In this document: piece by piece, positions 1 through 10,864 of the stretch
Position numbering within the stretch: position 1 is the first letter of the stretch
Layout: every line of letters begins with the position of its first letter
Source: Notospermus geniculatus
Taxonomy: Eukaryota; Nemertea; Pilidiophora; Heteronemertea; Lineidae
NCBI GenBank assembly: GCA_002633025.1
Contig: NMRB01000012.1
Location: forward strand, 337,114-401,113
Length of the DNA: 64,000 nucleotides
Reading direction: 5' to 3'
Notes under the pieces: model-generated
Told to the model about the DNA's origin: nothing
The model's database searches: none
What the model saw: the letters and a program-made list of their open reading frames with translations, nothing else
Made by a program: the position numbers and the translations under genes

Positions 1-594
1 AATGGTTACGGCCCAAACAGGCTACAAATTCAGCATTGTAAAATCGTTCATTTTCATCGGATTTGAAAATTTAAAGCAGTTTTTTGATATAACAAAGAAT
101 TCTCTGTTCAACTGCATAACTTTCCGGCAAGGCAACAGCCTATTTTCCATTTTGTTATAAATCAGGCAGAGAAGGAAAACAATAGGATTACACATGATTA
201 CGCAAAGTCGACATCTCAGCTCTCCAAATCGGACCCCTCTGAAACGCGTTTCACAGGGGTCCGATGGGTCAGTGGAGCCTAAGGGATGTAAATGTAATGA
301 TGGGCAATTTGCCATTGTCGGTTTCCTTTCAACTTGCCTGAAGACCAAGGACCCAAGTTCCCTATGGCTGAGTCTCCCATTGAAAGCCAACATGCACAAG
401 AAAACCTGTGCAGAGAGGTGCCTTTAGGGTATGATACTTGAAGATAACTAGAAATAATGGTGACTCACCATATTAGCCAAGCAATGTGTCACCTCGGAGA
501 TTGCACATACACAGGATTCTCAGGTTTCCCCTCAGTCACTACCTCAGGTATATAGTAGGCCTACTCAATGTATAATGCAATGCTCCTCTTTTAG

Positions 595-2220
595 GGCACT
601 TGTGGCTCATGCTGGGCATTCAGTACAACTGGAAACATTGAGGGCCAGTGGGCTCTGAAGAAGAAGAATTTGGTATCCCTGTCTGAGCAGGAATTGGTGG
701 ATTGTGACGTTGTTGACCAAGGTTGCCAAGGTGGCCTGCCATCGCAAGCCTACAAAGAGATCATCAGACTAGGTAATCTAAAATCACCTTCTATTACGTT
801 ACAAATATTGTTGTCACATCAGTGCAAATAATCAGCTATATTGGCCGTCAAATTGGTGATGGCGACATCAAAATTGTCACGTCATGACATTTTGAAGTCA
901 TGATCTCTGTGTTGATGTTGTATTCATGCCTGATGTTGCTTGACATTTCGACGGCCAATATGGCGGCATCATGTCGCCGTGGAAATGTGATATCACATGA
1001 AGATCCTCTTTAGTTCGGCTGTTTTGCCTACTTGAATCTCGTATTACAGGTGGTCTCGAAGGGGAGTCTGACTACCCATACAGAGGAAGGAATGACAAGT
1101 GTGCTTTGAACAAGACAAAAATCAAGGTGTACATCAATGATTCTGTGACAATATCAACTGACGAGGCTCAGATGGCAACATGGCTGGCCGCCAATGGACC
1201 TATTTCTATTGGTATCAATGCAAATGCCATGCAGGTGAGGAGCGATTGTACATAAAACCCAGTACATGTATATGGAGAAAGAGGGCAGTTGAAATTTTGC
1301 CGGAGGTTATTCGCATAGGCAGCTTTTACAATCCTGAAATCTGGAATCTCCTCTTAAGACATAAAAATAATTTGTTATTGTAAGACTTGATACCATACAA
1401 CGGAATATGCTTTCGTATTTTGTTTATTCTATTCAACCTCTCTTTTAGTTCTACTTTGGTGGCATCTCCCATCCTTGGAAGATCTTCTGTGAACCAGGGA
1501 ACCTTGATCATGGTGTCTTGATCGTTGGCTATGGAATGAGTATGTGATTTATTTTAATATTGCAAGCAAAAAGCTGCTCGATATAGGAGAGAAACTTGGC
1601 TAAAAGATTGCAATCAATACAAATCAAATTGCCAAACATTTTGTCAAGCCATGGTGATTGCTCTCTTGGTGAATTCAGGCAGGTCCAGTTTTTGAATATC
1701 ATCTCCGAAGTCACCATATCAGTGAATCATCTGCTTCATGACAAATTGTCTCTTTCAATGCACCATTCTTAATTTTTTCCAGAGGGCAGTGAACCTTACT
1801 GGATTATAAAGAATAGTTGGGGAGCGAACTGGGGTGAAAAGGTGAGTCCCAGCAACAATCACTGCATTTTTAAATGACAGTGGAACCTCTCTATTGAGGA
1901 GAACTTAGGGACCGATGATACTGTCCTTAATTGGGAGGTGTCCAGATGAGTGAGGTTCAAACAAATTGTTACGGTACTGAATTTTGGTGCCCTCCAGAAT
2001 GGGAGGGCCCACTGTATGATATCATTTCAATTACATGTTATCAAAAATAGATGTTATCCTTCTCTTTTGCCACTTACTTGACAGTCAGTGCACTGATATC
2101 ATTGTTAGAAGTTCTTTTCAATGCAGCAAAAAATCTCTCTTCCAGGGTTATTACCTTGTCTACCGTGGTGGTGGTGTCTGCGGCTTGAACAGGATGCCTA
2201 CATCAGCAGTTGTGAAGTAA
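595..2220 (+). CDS. CTSF: Cathepsin F-like papain-family cysteine protease, 3' exons only
   Basis: Lysosomal endopeptidase of the papain (C1A) family. Five exons are visible: 595-772, 1050-1234, 1449-1539, 1783-1841 and 2146-2220, all with AG/GT borders and matching phases, ending in TAA. The first visible exon starts exactly at the active-site block [10 protein letters not shown], which holds the catalytic Cys. The catalytic His lies in [11 protein letters not shown] (exon 3) and the Asn in WIIKNSWG (exon 4). The wording of the domain ([27 protein letters not shown]) follows cathepsin F rather than L or B. The cystatin-like region, the propeptide and the start of the mature domain are missing and must lie left of the window, because 1-594 contains no matching exon. 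The assignment as a cathepsin is firm. The F subtype is inferred from residues such as GGLPSQAY. Confidence 0.93.
838..961. repeat. Small inverted-repeat element in a cathepsin intron
   Basis: The intron segment begins ATATTGGCCGTCAAA and ends with its near-complement TTTCGACGGCCAATAT, about 95 bp apart. This looks like a miniature inverted-repeat element or a fold-back. No coding capacity was seen. Confidence 0.6.
1878..2014. mobile_element. CAGTGG-family MITE-like element in a cathepsin intron
   Basis: Starts CAGTGGAACCTCTCTATTG and ends GGGCCCACTG. The ends are inverted and resemble the element at 63086-63263, including the internal wording about GTCCTTAAT and GAGGTGTCC. Probably a non-autonomous DNA transposon relic lying wholly inside the intron between exons 4 and 5. 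Confidence 0.65.
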
Positions 2221-3260
2221 TTAACAAAGACAACGAATTGATATATACCTAAGAATCACCACCAATGCCTTCCTAGAAACTGTGATACAGATCATGTGAT
2301 TTATAATGTACTCTAATCAAGTTTTCTGTAAGATATACAAAACTGAACAGTTGTATAATCAGGTTTTCTTTAAGATACAAAATTGAACATTTGTATGGAA
2401 CTTTATATCATCGAACTAGGTACTGTAATTATGCTCAGTTTGAATGTATGTTTTGTACATTGCAGGGATCATTTTGTTGTATTATTCAAGCTGTAACTCA
2501 GATGAAATACCGGTACATCATACTCAGCTAAACTACCAGTACATCATTCTGTTAAGGAGGGTTTATTGACCCTTTCACTGCCAAGGCCAATTTTGTCGAA
2601 ATGAAAATATGTGAAAAAGGTTGTAAGAGGTATTGATTGGAAAGCTCTCTGTGAATACTTCTCTATGAATACCTATGTGGTAGGTTTCCGTGAAATGCCC
2701 AGATTTGGTAGGTTTTATTTGTAGTACATGTATAATGTAAAGTATATTGAGCGGTTCAACTGGAAATACACTATATAAGAATTCACATCACATCACATTA
2801 CTATGAAATTGCCACTGGCAGTGAAAAGGGTAGAACAGGCCAGAATTATTAATTCCATAGTTGTAGACCTTTTATTGTGTATTTCACCTTTCTTCCTTTT
2901 AGCAAATGGCACCTCAAATGGGATTTCCTGTGGAGTAGCCGATATTTCTTAGTCTTCGTTCATTTCTTTTAACAATTTACAAGGCATCAGGGTTTCCAAA
3001 GGTGTTTACTGTAGGCCTACATAAAATTTGGAGAAATTATATCTTGTTCCACTTCTTTGATATATCATGGCATATACATTCTGTTTTGATATATTTGGTG
3101 TATCATTACCACAGCTGATGCTCATAATGTGTGAAGTTGTTCATTTTAAATATGTAGTGGCCAACAAAATGGAAATTTGTAATGAAATCCATCCTATGGT
3201 TATTTTTAATAGTAAAGAAATTATTAACTATTACTAATTATAATAAAGAAATCGATCTTG
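2221..3260 (+). other. 3' UTR and flank of the cathepsin gene
   Basis: No coding exon was recognised after the TAA at 2218-2220. An AATAAA at 3242-3247, in an AT-rich stretch, is the best polyadenylation signal and implies a 3' UTR of about 1 kb. This is inferred from the signal and position only. Confidence 0.5.
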
Positions 3261-5300
3261 AAAATGAAATATAGATGTTGTTTTTCTCTCAGTCTCAACA
3301 GCAAAAATGGTGTTAGCTGCTAGCTGGAGGTGCGGATAGGCTTCATTCTTCATGGATGCTATTGGACAATTCAGAACAACTTTGGACATTTCCTCCCAAC
3401 ACATTCTATTTAAATATTTTCAAAAATCCTGCCAGAGTCAGACGACTGGCGAGTTTGAATGCGGCCACCAATGAAAATGATATCTCAGTTAGCACATTAG
3501 CGTGATCTAGTACAGGTTTTATATTGGGCACCTTTGTCAAAAAATTATTTTAACTTTTTGAGATACAAAAATAAAAAACTCCAAATCAAGAGGGAAAGCT
3601 GTTGGCAGGAAATCCATGACGTCATTGCAGCCTTCGTAAATCTTCATGTTGGTATGATTTGCCATTTTGGTATGCAAATTAATTGGGGCAAAGGTCAGAC
3701 GTAATTGGGGCAAAGGTCAGACGACGTCATGAGTTAGCAGTTGATTTGGGATAGGCGAAAATAAGCCATTCGTATCAAATTCATCGACTTTCTTTAACAC
3801 GGTATAACAACTCAAAATCTTTCTTCTTACACAAAATTGATATTTTTGATTACGGTGGTAAATTCAATCAATATATTTTCTACTAGCTCTGCTAGCTTGA
3901 CAAAGAGGGCGCCACTACCGCTCATGGTACGACAGTTCTATTCCTTGTTACGATTTTCCATTTCGATAAAGAAGTTGTTTACATGTTTTTTGTTTGTAAA
4001 ATTTCACTCTTTCTGTGATAACGAAGGTCAAAAGGAAAGAAATGTCAGCCATTCGAAAAGTTTCGTCGTTGTTGCGTGAGTTCTTTCTCTGATTTGTGAA
4101 CAATTGCCGATTGTTGGGTGCCTAAGCAAAGGTAGCCTACCTACCTAGCCCTAGGCATGCTAGGGCCTATAGGCCTACCCCCCCCCCGGGCCTGGCCTGG
4201 TCTAGGCTAAGCCTAGCATGCCTATAGGCATGATAGGCTAGGCGCCTAGCCTACTAGTACATAAGCCTAGCCTAGGCCCTATGCTATGTTATGCCGGATG
4301 GCTGGATGGAAAGGACGAATGGGGTGGAAGATAGGCTAGTCATGAAATTCACGACTTCGAATATTTGGTAGAATCATAACTCTGTTATGTTCGGAGACAG
4401 GAGTTTTCGGTCTAAAGATAGGCAGGCTAGGCCCCACCGTAGCAAGCCTAGCTATTGATTATAGGCCTAGTATAGGCCTGTGGATGATGGAATTGCATGA
4501 TTGTGGAAGAGCTGTCTTCACTTTTTCACACTCACACTTGGTTTACGGGCCTGCCGGCGTGGCAAAACGCCATATTATATCGGATCGGCATCCCCATATC
4601 GAAAAAAAATAAAATTGAGAAAATCTGTTTCTTTTATTGCCGCCGAAGTTCCCGATGTGTAAATGTCGAAGTCTTATACTTATGAGAAAAAACAAGCAAA
4701 TGAAGGTGTTTTTATTCCCGCTGACCAGGATTTCAGCAGTTACGACAGCTAAAACATGCACAACCAAACATTAACAATGAACAAAACTAGAAAAAGGAAG
4801 TTAGTATAGGGGCCTAAATGTTCCCAACGTGGGCCTACGTCCGTACATCATGAGGTCTGAACTGTAAGTGCGTGCCAGGCACGTGGTGACGCGCCCAAGC
4901 GCGGGAAACTTGACCAATTACATGAATTGAGGGCCCGTCGGTAGGCGGGGCCTAAATAAGGTTACAAAGTACCATTTTGTACAGGGTGTATCTAAATAAT
5001 ATATGACAATGTTTAGAGTAGGCCTAAATGTAGGAACAAGAGAAAGCAGAAAAGAAGCATTTATAGAGAACGTTTTTTGTTTTTTTATTCCCTTCGATTT
5101 TTCTGACTTGTCATTCTAAAGTTGAAAATGAACTGAACCGAAGTTTATTTCGTCCTTCGTATCTGGGCTCAAAATCTTTGTGTCCGTAAACGAAAAAATA
5201 TAATAACCTTGGCCTAAAGAGATGGCCCTACATGATTTACATGTCAATATTGTCATTAAGTAGGCCTACTTTAGCCTATCATATTAAATTAGGCATGCAG
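3261..5300. other. Intergenic region with TAGGCCTA palindrome clusters
   Basis: No gene was recognised. A 22-bp unit beginning AATTGGGGCAAAGGTCAGAC is repeated twice in tandem (3681-3702 and 3703-3724). From about 4115 to 4300 and again at 4430-4470 the sequence is dominated by overlapping TAGGCCTA and CCTAGGC palindromes, including a C-run at about 4180. Short ORFs here have no recognisable similarity. Confidence 0.6.
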
Positions 5301-5403
5301 GCTGGTAGATGGGCAAATGAAGTTGACTCATGTAGGTCTAAAAGCTAATCATGTTAATCTTTTATATCCAGGGTTAAATCACTCCAATCTTCTAACTTCA
5401 CGG

Positions 5404-7710
5404 ATGATATTGAGAGCAATGAGTTCTGCAACATCATACAAATATGAGACATTAAATGTGACCGCACCCATGGAAAATGTCCTTCAGGTAGAAATTAATA
5501 GGCCAGAAAAAAGAAATGCCATGAATAGGGCATTTTGGCGGTAAGTTTTCAGCCATAAATATGATACATGTAAAAGGAAAAGAAGAACTGAGTGAGCAAG
5601 TGTTTTACCGTTGTTTTGAAGTTTCTTCCAGACTTAATAGTAGGAAAGGTTTTCTTCAGTTTACTGTAGCAGTGTCAACTTTTTGATTTAAGACCCCAAC
5701 TTCTCTTCACTTCATTCAGGACTCATTCTCAGATTACCGTCCTTTGACAGGTAAAGCACAGGAGATCAATGGTGAGCTGGACAGGGCACTGATTAACACG
5801 TGGCATTGCAGTGACACTTTATTTCCACTTTTCCAGAGAGATAAGGGAATGTTTCCAGAAGATAGCCACTGATTCCGATTGTCGAGTAGTTGTCCTGTCA
5901 GCAGCTGGCAAGGTGTACACTGCTGGTAAGTTAATAATACAGATATCCATTTTGAACTCTGCTAAAGTACCGGGAACTGTTTTTACTGATATGGACCCAG
6001 TCTCTTCTTTTCTGTGAAGGTGTGAGAGAAAATGAGACTGAGGACTGTGTAGAGATCAAATCCCAGGATTCCAGTTTCATTAATTTGCGTAGTAATAATA
6101 CAGAATTAAGATTTCCCAGTTGATGGAGTTTGCTGTGTAGGTTCCTTAGTGTCTAGGCTTCTTACTGCTCTCATATCATAATCTATTGTCATATCAAAAT
6201 GATACACCTGACTGTGTTGTTTTTCACTTCACAGGGTTAGACATTGTGGACACTGCAGGTCTCCTCGTGCAGTCTCATACTGATGATGTGGGAAGAAAGG
6301 CTATTGGTCTAAGAAGTATGATTCAGGATTTTCAAGAAAGTTTTACTATCATAGAAAAGGTAATGTTATGTATTTTTCTATGATGTGCATAGATGTCATT
6401 TGATGTTCTGTCAGGTATTTTGTGGACAAAAAATGAATTATGTTAATCTTGCAACAAAAGTTAAGTACAGTGTTGTACTGATCACCTGTAACTGTGGTTC
6501 AGTCTTCAGAATGAGATGATAGAGTTATCTTCCTTCATGTCCTTGTTCTAATTCCAGTGTCCTAAACCTGTGATCGCAGCCATCCACAATGCCTGTGTCG
6601 GTGGAGGAGTTGATATGGTTACTGCTTGTGACATACGATATTGCTCGAAGGATGCGTGGTTCCAGATAAAGGTATATTCCTTAGAATTTCAAGAGTTTCC
6701 TGCTGCTGCATTGTGAATGAACTTTTTGATATTGTGTGTGCATTGCCAAAGGTGGCCTTCATTCACTGATTTCAACATGACCAGCCCTAATTATATGCTA
6801 GGTTGTGGTCACTCTCAGTTGCATTCGGCCTCAAGACAAGTCAGTGCGTTGTTGAAACAGTTCTGATGAAGACCCCTCTTCACCACTTGTCTGTCCACAG
6901 CCATATTTATCATACAGCGTGTACAAGTATGATGCGTACTGGTACATCCTTCCTTCAGGAAGTCGACATTGGTTTGGCAGCAGATGTGGGTTCACTCCAA
7001 CGATTCCCCAAGGTGATTGGGAATGACAGTCTCGCCAGGGAATTAGCATATACGGCACGGAAAATGATGGCCGATGAAGCAAAAGAAGTTGGACTTGTAA
7101 GGTTAGTTACAGATGACATGTTTGTCTAGACCCAAGAGATCAACATTACTGCTGATAGGTAGCATTCTCAACTTCCGTGATATTGCCCCTCAGTTGCGTC
7201 TCTGGTTCATGTTCTGATATCATGTCATGGTGGTACCTTTTCTCTCTTTACAGCAAAGTGTTTGAGGACCGTGAGAGTACTATCAGTGGAGCCTTGGAGA
7301 CAGCCTCTTTGATCGCCAGCAAAAGTCCAGTTGCTGTTCAGGGATCAAAGATCAGTATGGTGTACTCAAGGGATCATTCAGTCCCTGAGGGGCTCGAACA
7401 TGTGGTGAATACATTATTCATACCTTGTCTCAGTTTGTTACCTCGTTACTTTGCCATGTAATTGAAATTCATGTGCACATTTACAGAGTAGATCACTTGA
7501 AGTTATGAGCACTGGGAAGGCTCCGCCCCACCTCTCAGAATCATAAGATCAGCAAAAAATTGTTGTTCTCATCACTAGATGCTAAAGATAATTCTCTTCT
7601 TCATTTCTTTGCAGGGCACCTGGAACCAGGGTATGCTTCAGAGTGAAGACCTTATGAAAGCTGCCATGGCAAATCAGGCCAAAGAAACGCCCAAATTCTC
7701 AAAACTTTAA
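5404..7710 (+). CDS. ECH1: Delta(3,5)-delta(2,4)-dienoyl-CoA isomerase
   Basis: Enoyl-CoA hydratase/isomerase (crotonase) family enzyme that isomerises 3,5-dienoyl-CoA to 2,4-dienoyl-CoA in beta-oxidation of odd-position unsaturated fatty acids. Seven exons: 5404-5540, 5837-5925, 6235-6359, 6558-6671, 6959-7101, 7254-7404 and 7615-7710, about 284 codons, with all phases consistent. Diagnostic blocks are [35 protein letters not shown] and [11 protein letters not shown]. The acidic residues known to be catalytic in the mammalian enzyme (Asp of GGGVD, Glu and second Asp of [11 protein letters not shown]) are all present. The protein ends KFSKL, a type 1 peroxisomal targeting signal. The N-terminus at MILRAMSSA is short and could be a mitochondrial presequence; an in-frame ATG lies upstream at 5317, so the start is less certain than the rest. 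The mammalian protein is somewhat longer at the N-terminus. Confidence 0.95.
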
Positions 7711-8470
7711 ATCAGATTTCGTGATATTGTGATAGGAATGTCTCGGAGAGTTTTAATTCTTCAATAAGATATCATCAATGCTTAGAACGGGAATGTTCCC
7801 TAGCTTGATTTCAGCTACAAATTCTCAGTTGGATGCTTGGAAGCATGGAAACAGAATGTTCACTTGGTGTGGAAATATTTTTGCTTTAAAATCATTTCGC
7901 ACTCATCATTATTTATGGGTCACTGAAGTTGAATCTTTCTGTGCTATATTATTTCGTATCGACGGGGAAGAAATTGTCCTTCTACAGTGCTGTCAAATTG
8001 CCAGCTTTAGTAGCATTATATTATTAATTGCAGTGCTGCAGTTTGCCGTTAGGTACTGATACATGTAGCTGATATTAATGTAGCAGGGCTCAACTCAGGA
8101 GTTTGATTTCAGCATGTTTTGAATGGGTGTTCCTATTCTCAAGTGACCACCGGTTTTTCAGGTATTAGGGATATTTTCATATGCATGTAAAATATGTAGG
8201 CCTATCACTGAATGAATTAAAAAGGCATTGGGTAGGCCTATAGATGGATATTCAATGACGTCATCACACGATGTAAACATGCTGCGTGCGCAAATTGGCG
8301 CCCTGTTCCACCAATGACGTTACGTCGTTTGACGTGCGCACGCAAACTGGCGCCGTTGATGACGTCATTTTGTAAACAAAAACAGCAGAATGCAACCCGT
8401 CTATATGCTACTTGTTGCTGAGATTATATCTAGGAATCTTCCCATGTTTTGGCAACTTGCCATGCTGTAA
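7711..8470 (+). other. ECH1 3' UTR and flank
   Basis: No further coding exon was seen. AATAAA at 8470-8475 and a second at 8756-8761 are candidate polyadenylation signals for ECH1. The second would overlap the 3' end of the convergent EFCAB2 transcript, whose minus-strand AATAAA reads from 8738-8743. The 167-bp element at 8239-8405 would sit within this UTR. Confidence 0.45.
8239..8405 (+). mobile_element. 167-bp MITE-like element, copy 1
   Basis: Begins TATAGATGG and ends CCGTCTATA, giving short inverted ends compatible with TA target duplications. The interior carries several TGACGTCA-like and GGCGCC motifs. The reverse complement of this block recurs at 11182-11348 with almost no differences seen by eye (one clear C/A difference near the GATGACGTCATTTT end). 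This is a non-autonomous element: no coding capacity. Confidence 0.85.
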
Positions 8471-8981
8471 ATAAATGTATCAAATGGGATAATGTTCAAG
8501 AATATACATGTACATAGAAGTTCTTGTGACTACAGTAATTTACTGCAATACCTGCAATGTGAAACTGAAAGGAATGTTTGCAGTCATCTCTGTGGCAGAG
8601 GAAGGCCAAGATGTTGCAATACCGGATTGCATAATCATCCTGACTGCGATTGGATCCAGTCGTTGAAATTCAAGACTAAAGAGGATGGAATGGCTGGAAA
8701 CTCTTGACTAATGGAATGATAATTTCAGTACCGGTAGTTTTATTTTCATTCTATAAATAAACATAGAATATATATACATGAATACACATTCAAAAGACAA
8801 GTCAGCAATTTTACCAGGCTGTATCATGCCAGTTTTCCAAACCACTGCGTCAAGTGCGTAAACCAGTTAACAACATAATAAGACTACTGAATATAAGCTT
8901 GGATGCATCTAGGATTTTTAATTCACTTTTAAAATCTTATTTCCTCTTCCAAATGAGTCCATACTTATCATGATATTTTTC

Positions 8982-10617
8982 TCATGAATCTTCAACAGCC
9001 ATGAGTGAAACATAGTCCTTATAAAGAACAGTTCCCTTCTCTGGATCCAAGGCTGCCGATACCATTTCTTCCATTTCCTCTGGTGTGAAAGGTTCCCCTG
9101 CAACATCAAAAGATCAGATGAACAATGCAGATCAACTCATCGAAATTTTGGCCAGGAGACCTAGGCAGCACTGAGCAGCAATGTTTTAGAATTCTATTTT
9201 TCTCAAGTCTTGGAAGCTAATTATTAAACTTTTCTTGTAATACCTTCTTCCATCATGTACTTAGACAGCTCCTCTTGTGTCAAATAGCCATTTTGTTCTG
9301 CATCAAGAACTTGGAATGCTTTTAACAGAATGTCTTCTGGTGAGGGTTTATATCTGAAATACCAAGAAAGGAAAGTTTCCCAATATATTCTAATTCATCT
9401 GCATCATCCTCTTGAATGAAGGTAAATTGAGTCAAATGTAATTCATTCTTATTCATTAGGATCAGACTGGAATTGCTGGATTTGACTTCTTCACAAATCA
9501 GAAAGCCTGTTGAATGAGATAAATACATGATGTAAGTACCTCCTTTCCATGAGGACATGTGTCATAGCTGGGAGGAACTTTTCAAATCGAATGTAGCCAG
9601 TAGGTTCTTCCTCCTCAATCTGGAAATAAAAGAAAATTATATGTAGGCCTGTATGAATCAGTAGGCAATACCGTGTAGGCTATTGCTACAACGTACAATT
9701 GGCTGAATTGCCTCAATTCAAACTTCCAAGTTAGTTGGCAAGTCAGTATCACTGGAAAAAAGCAAGTACACTTCGCATCCATTCCAAATTTTAAGAAAAA
9801 TTGATTCTTACATCTGCCAGCATGTCATGAAGTTCAGCCTCACTTGGGCAACAGCCTAATGATCGCACAATTGTTCCTATCTCTCGCACATCCACAGTTT
9901 TATTAGATTCATGATCGAAGATGTCAAATGCTTGTGTAATCTTGGTCTGAAGCTCATTGAGCAAGGACTCTGAAAAGGGAAGGAAAAGTCCCTGTACTAC
10001 ATGTACCGCCATAGGCCATTGATCATTGTTGATGCAGTCCCGTGAGTGCAGCATATGGCAATGGCCAATGCTATGTATGTATTGATGATGCCAGCCATCA
10101 CATGATTCATATCATAGCTGCCATCGTTATCATGCCAGCATTGTCATCTCATCATGCTCATGATCTCGCATGTCTCGTCATTTTCAGTCCTCTGCATGCT
10201 CTGGGCCTGGCTCAACCATGACCATGACATAGGCCTAGGCGGCTATAGGCCTAGTCATGTACCATAAATTGCGGACCATGTTTACATGGCGTCAGTGACG
10301 TCGCAATGCATCAGCATGTGTTGGATGCACTACGGCGTCACGTCACGTCGTCCGCAATTTTCGGTACACATCTATAGGCCTATGATGGTCCATGGGATGT
10401 CAGGTGGTGGTCAACTGTGGTCTGTGTGACTCTGTGAGTAGGCTACAGTGAGTGCATCTTGTACGCCTATGTCAACAACACCGAGGCAGTCGGAGGATAA
10501 GTAGCCTATTTTGTCGCCATAGAACGTTGCAGTATGTTGTCGTTAAAATCATCATCATGCTCCCATCATTTCATGATTTCACTAACCAGCACTCTCTTTG
10601 CCTTCCACATCCGCCAT
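8982..10617 (-). CDS. EFCAB2: EF-hand domain protein 2, nexin-dynein regulatory complex subunit 8
   Basis: Calmodulin-like EF-hand protein known as DRC8, part of the nexin-dynein regulatory complex of motile cilia. Five exons in transcript order: 10617-10587, 9969-9812, 9619-9540, 9353-9244 and 9097-8982. Phases agree at every junction, giving 164 residues, close to the mammalian length of about 162. Exon 1 has only ten codons plus one base (MADVEGKESA) and was found by phase and position. Key blocks are FDHESNKTVDVREIG, RSLGCCPSEAELHDM, EPTGYIRFEKFLP, LDAEQNGYLTQEELS and MEEMVSAALDP. The EF-hand loops are degenerate compared with calmodulin, as in the family, so calcium binding is not assured. 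It is divergent from the hnRNP U-like gene and convergent with ECH1. A half X-box-like GTTGCCAT lies at 10631, just upstream of the start codon. Confidence 0.95.
10259..10367. mobile_element. Fold-back MITE-like element in EFCAB2 intron 1
   Basis: Left end GTACCATAAATTGCGGAC is complementary to right end GTCCGCAATTTTCGGTAC, with an interior rich in GTCACGTC-like motifs. The flanks also extend the symmetry through AGGCCTA and CTATAGGCC, as in the elements at 8239 and 11182. Probably a related non-autonomous family. Confidence 0.7.
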
Positions 10618-10864
10618 GTTGTTTACAGCTGTTGCCATACAATCACGCATGCGCAAAATGAGCGTCGCTTCGCTTTTTCGACGGTGGCGCCCCCATATTT
10701 TCACACCGCCACCATCTTGGAATTCGTAGTGAACATTTTTGGCCGGTTTTTAGGTGGAAACTTTGAGAAATATTAGCCAGTAGACTGCGTCAACTTCATT
10801 GTGATTTTAATACAGATACAGACGTTAATTCAGAGTACCAAATTATATCGCCTAAACGACGAAA
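10618..10864. promoter_or_regulatory. Bidirectional promoter between EFCAB2 and the hnRNP U-like gene
   Basis: Only 247 bp separate the two divergent start codons. The stretch is richer in CpG than its surroundings (CACGCATGCGCAAAATGAGCGTCGC, in parts, at 10643-10667) and includes TGCGCATGC/GCGCAAAA motifs and a half X-box-like GTTGCCAT at 10631-10638. No TATA box was seen at an expected position. The assignment rests on geometry; no expression data. Confidence 0.6.
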
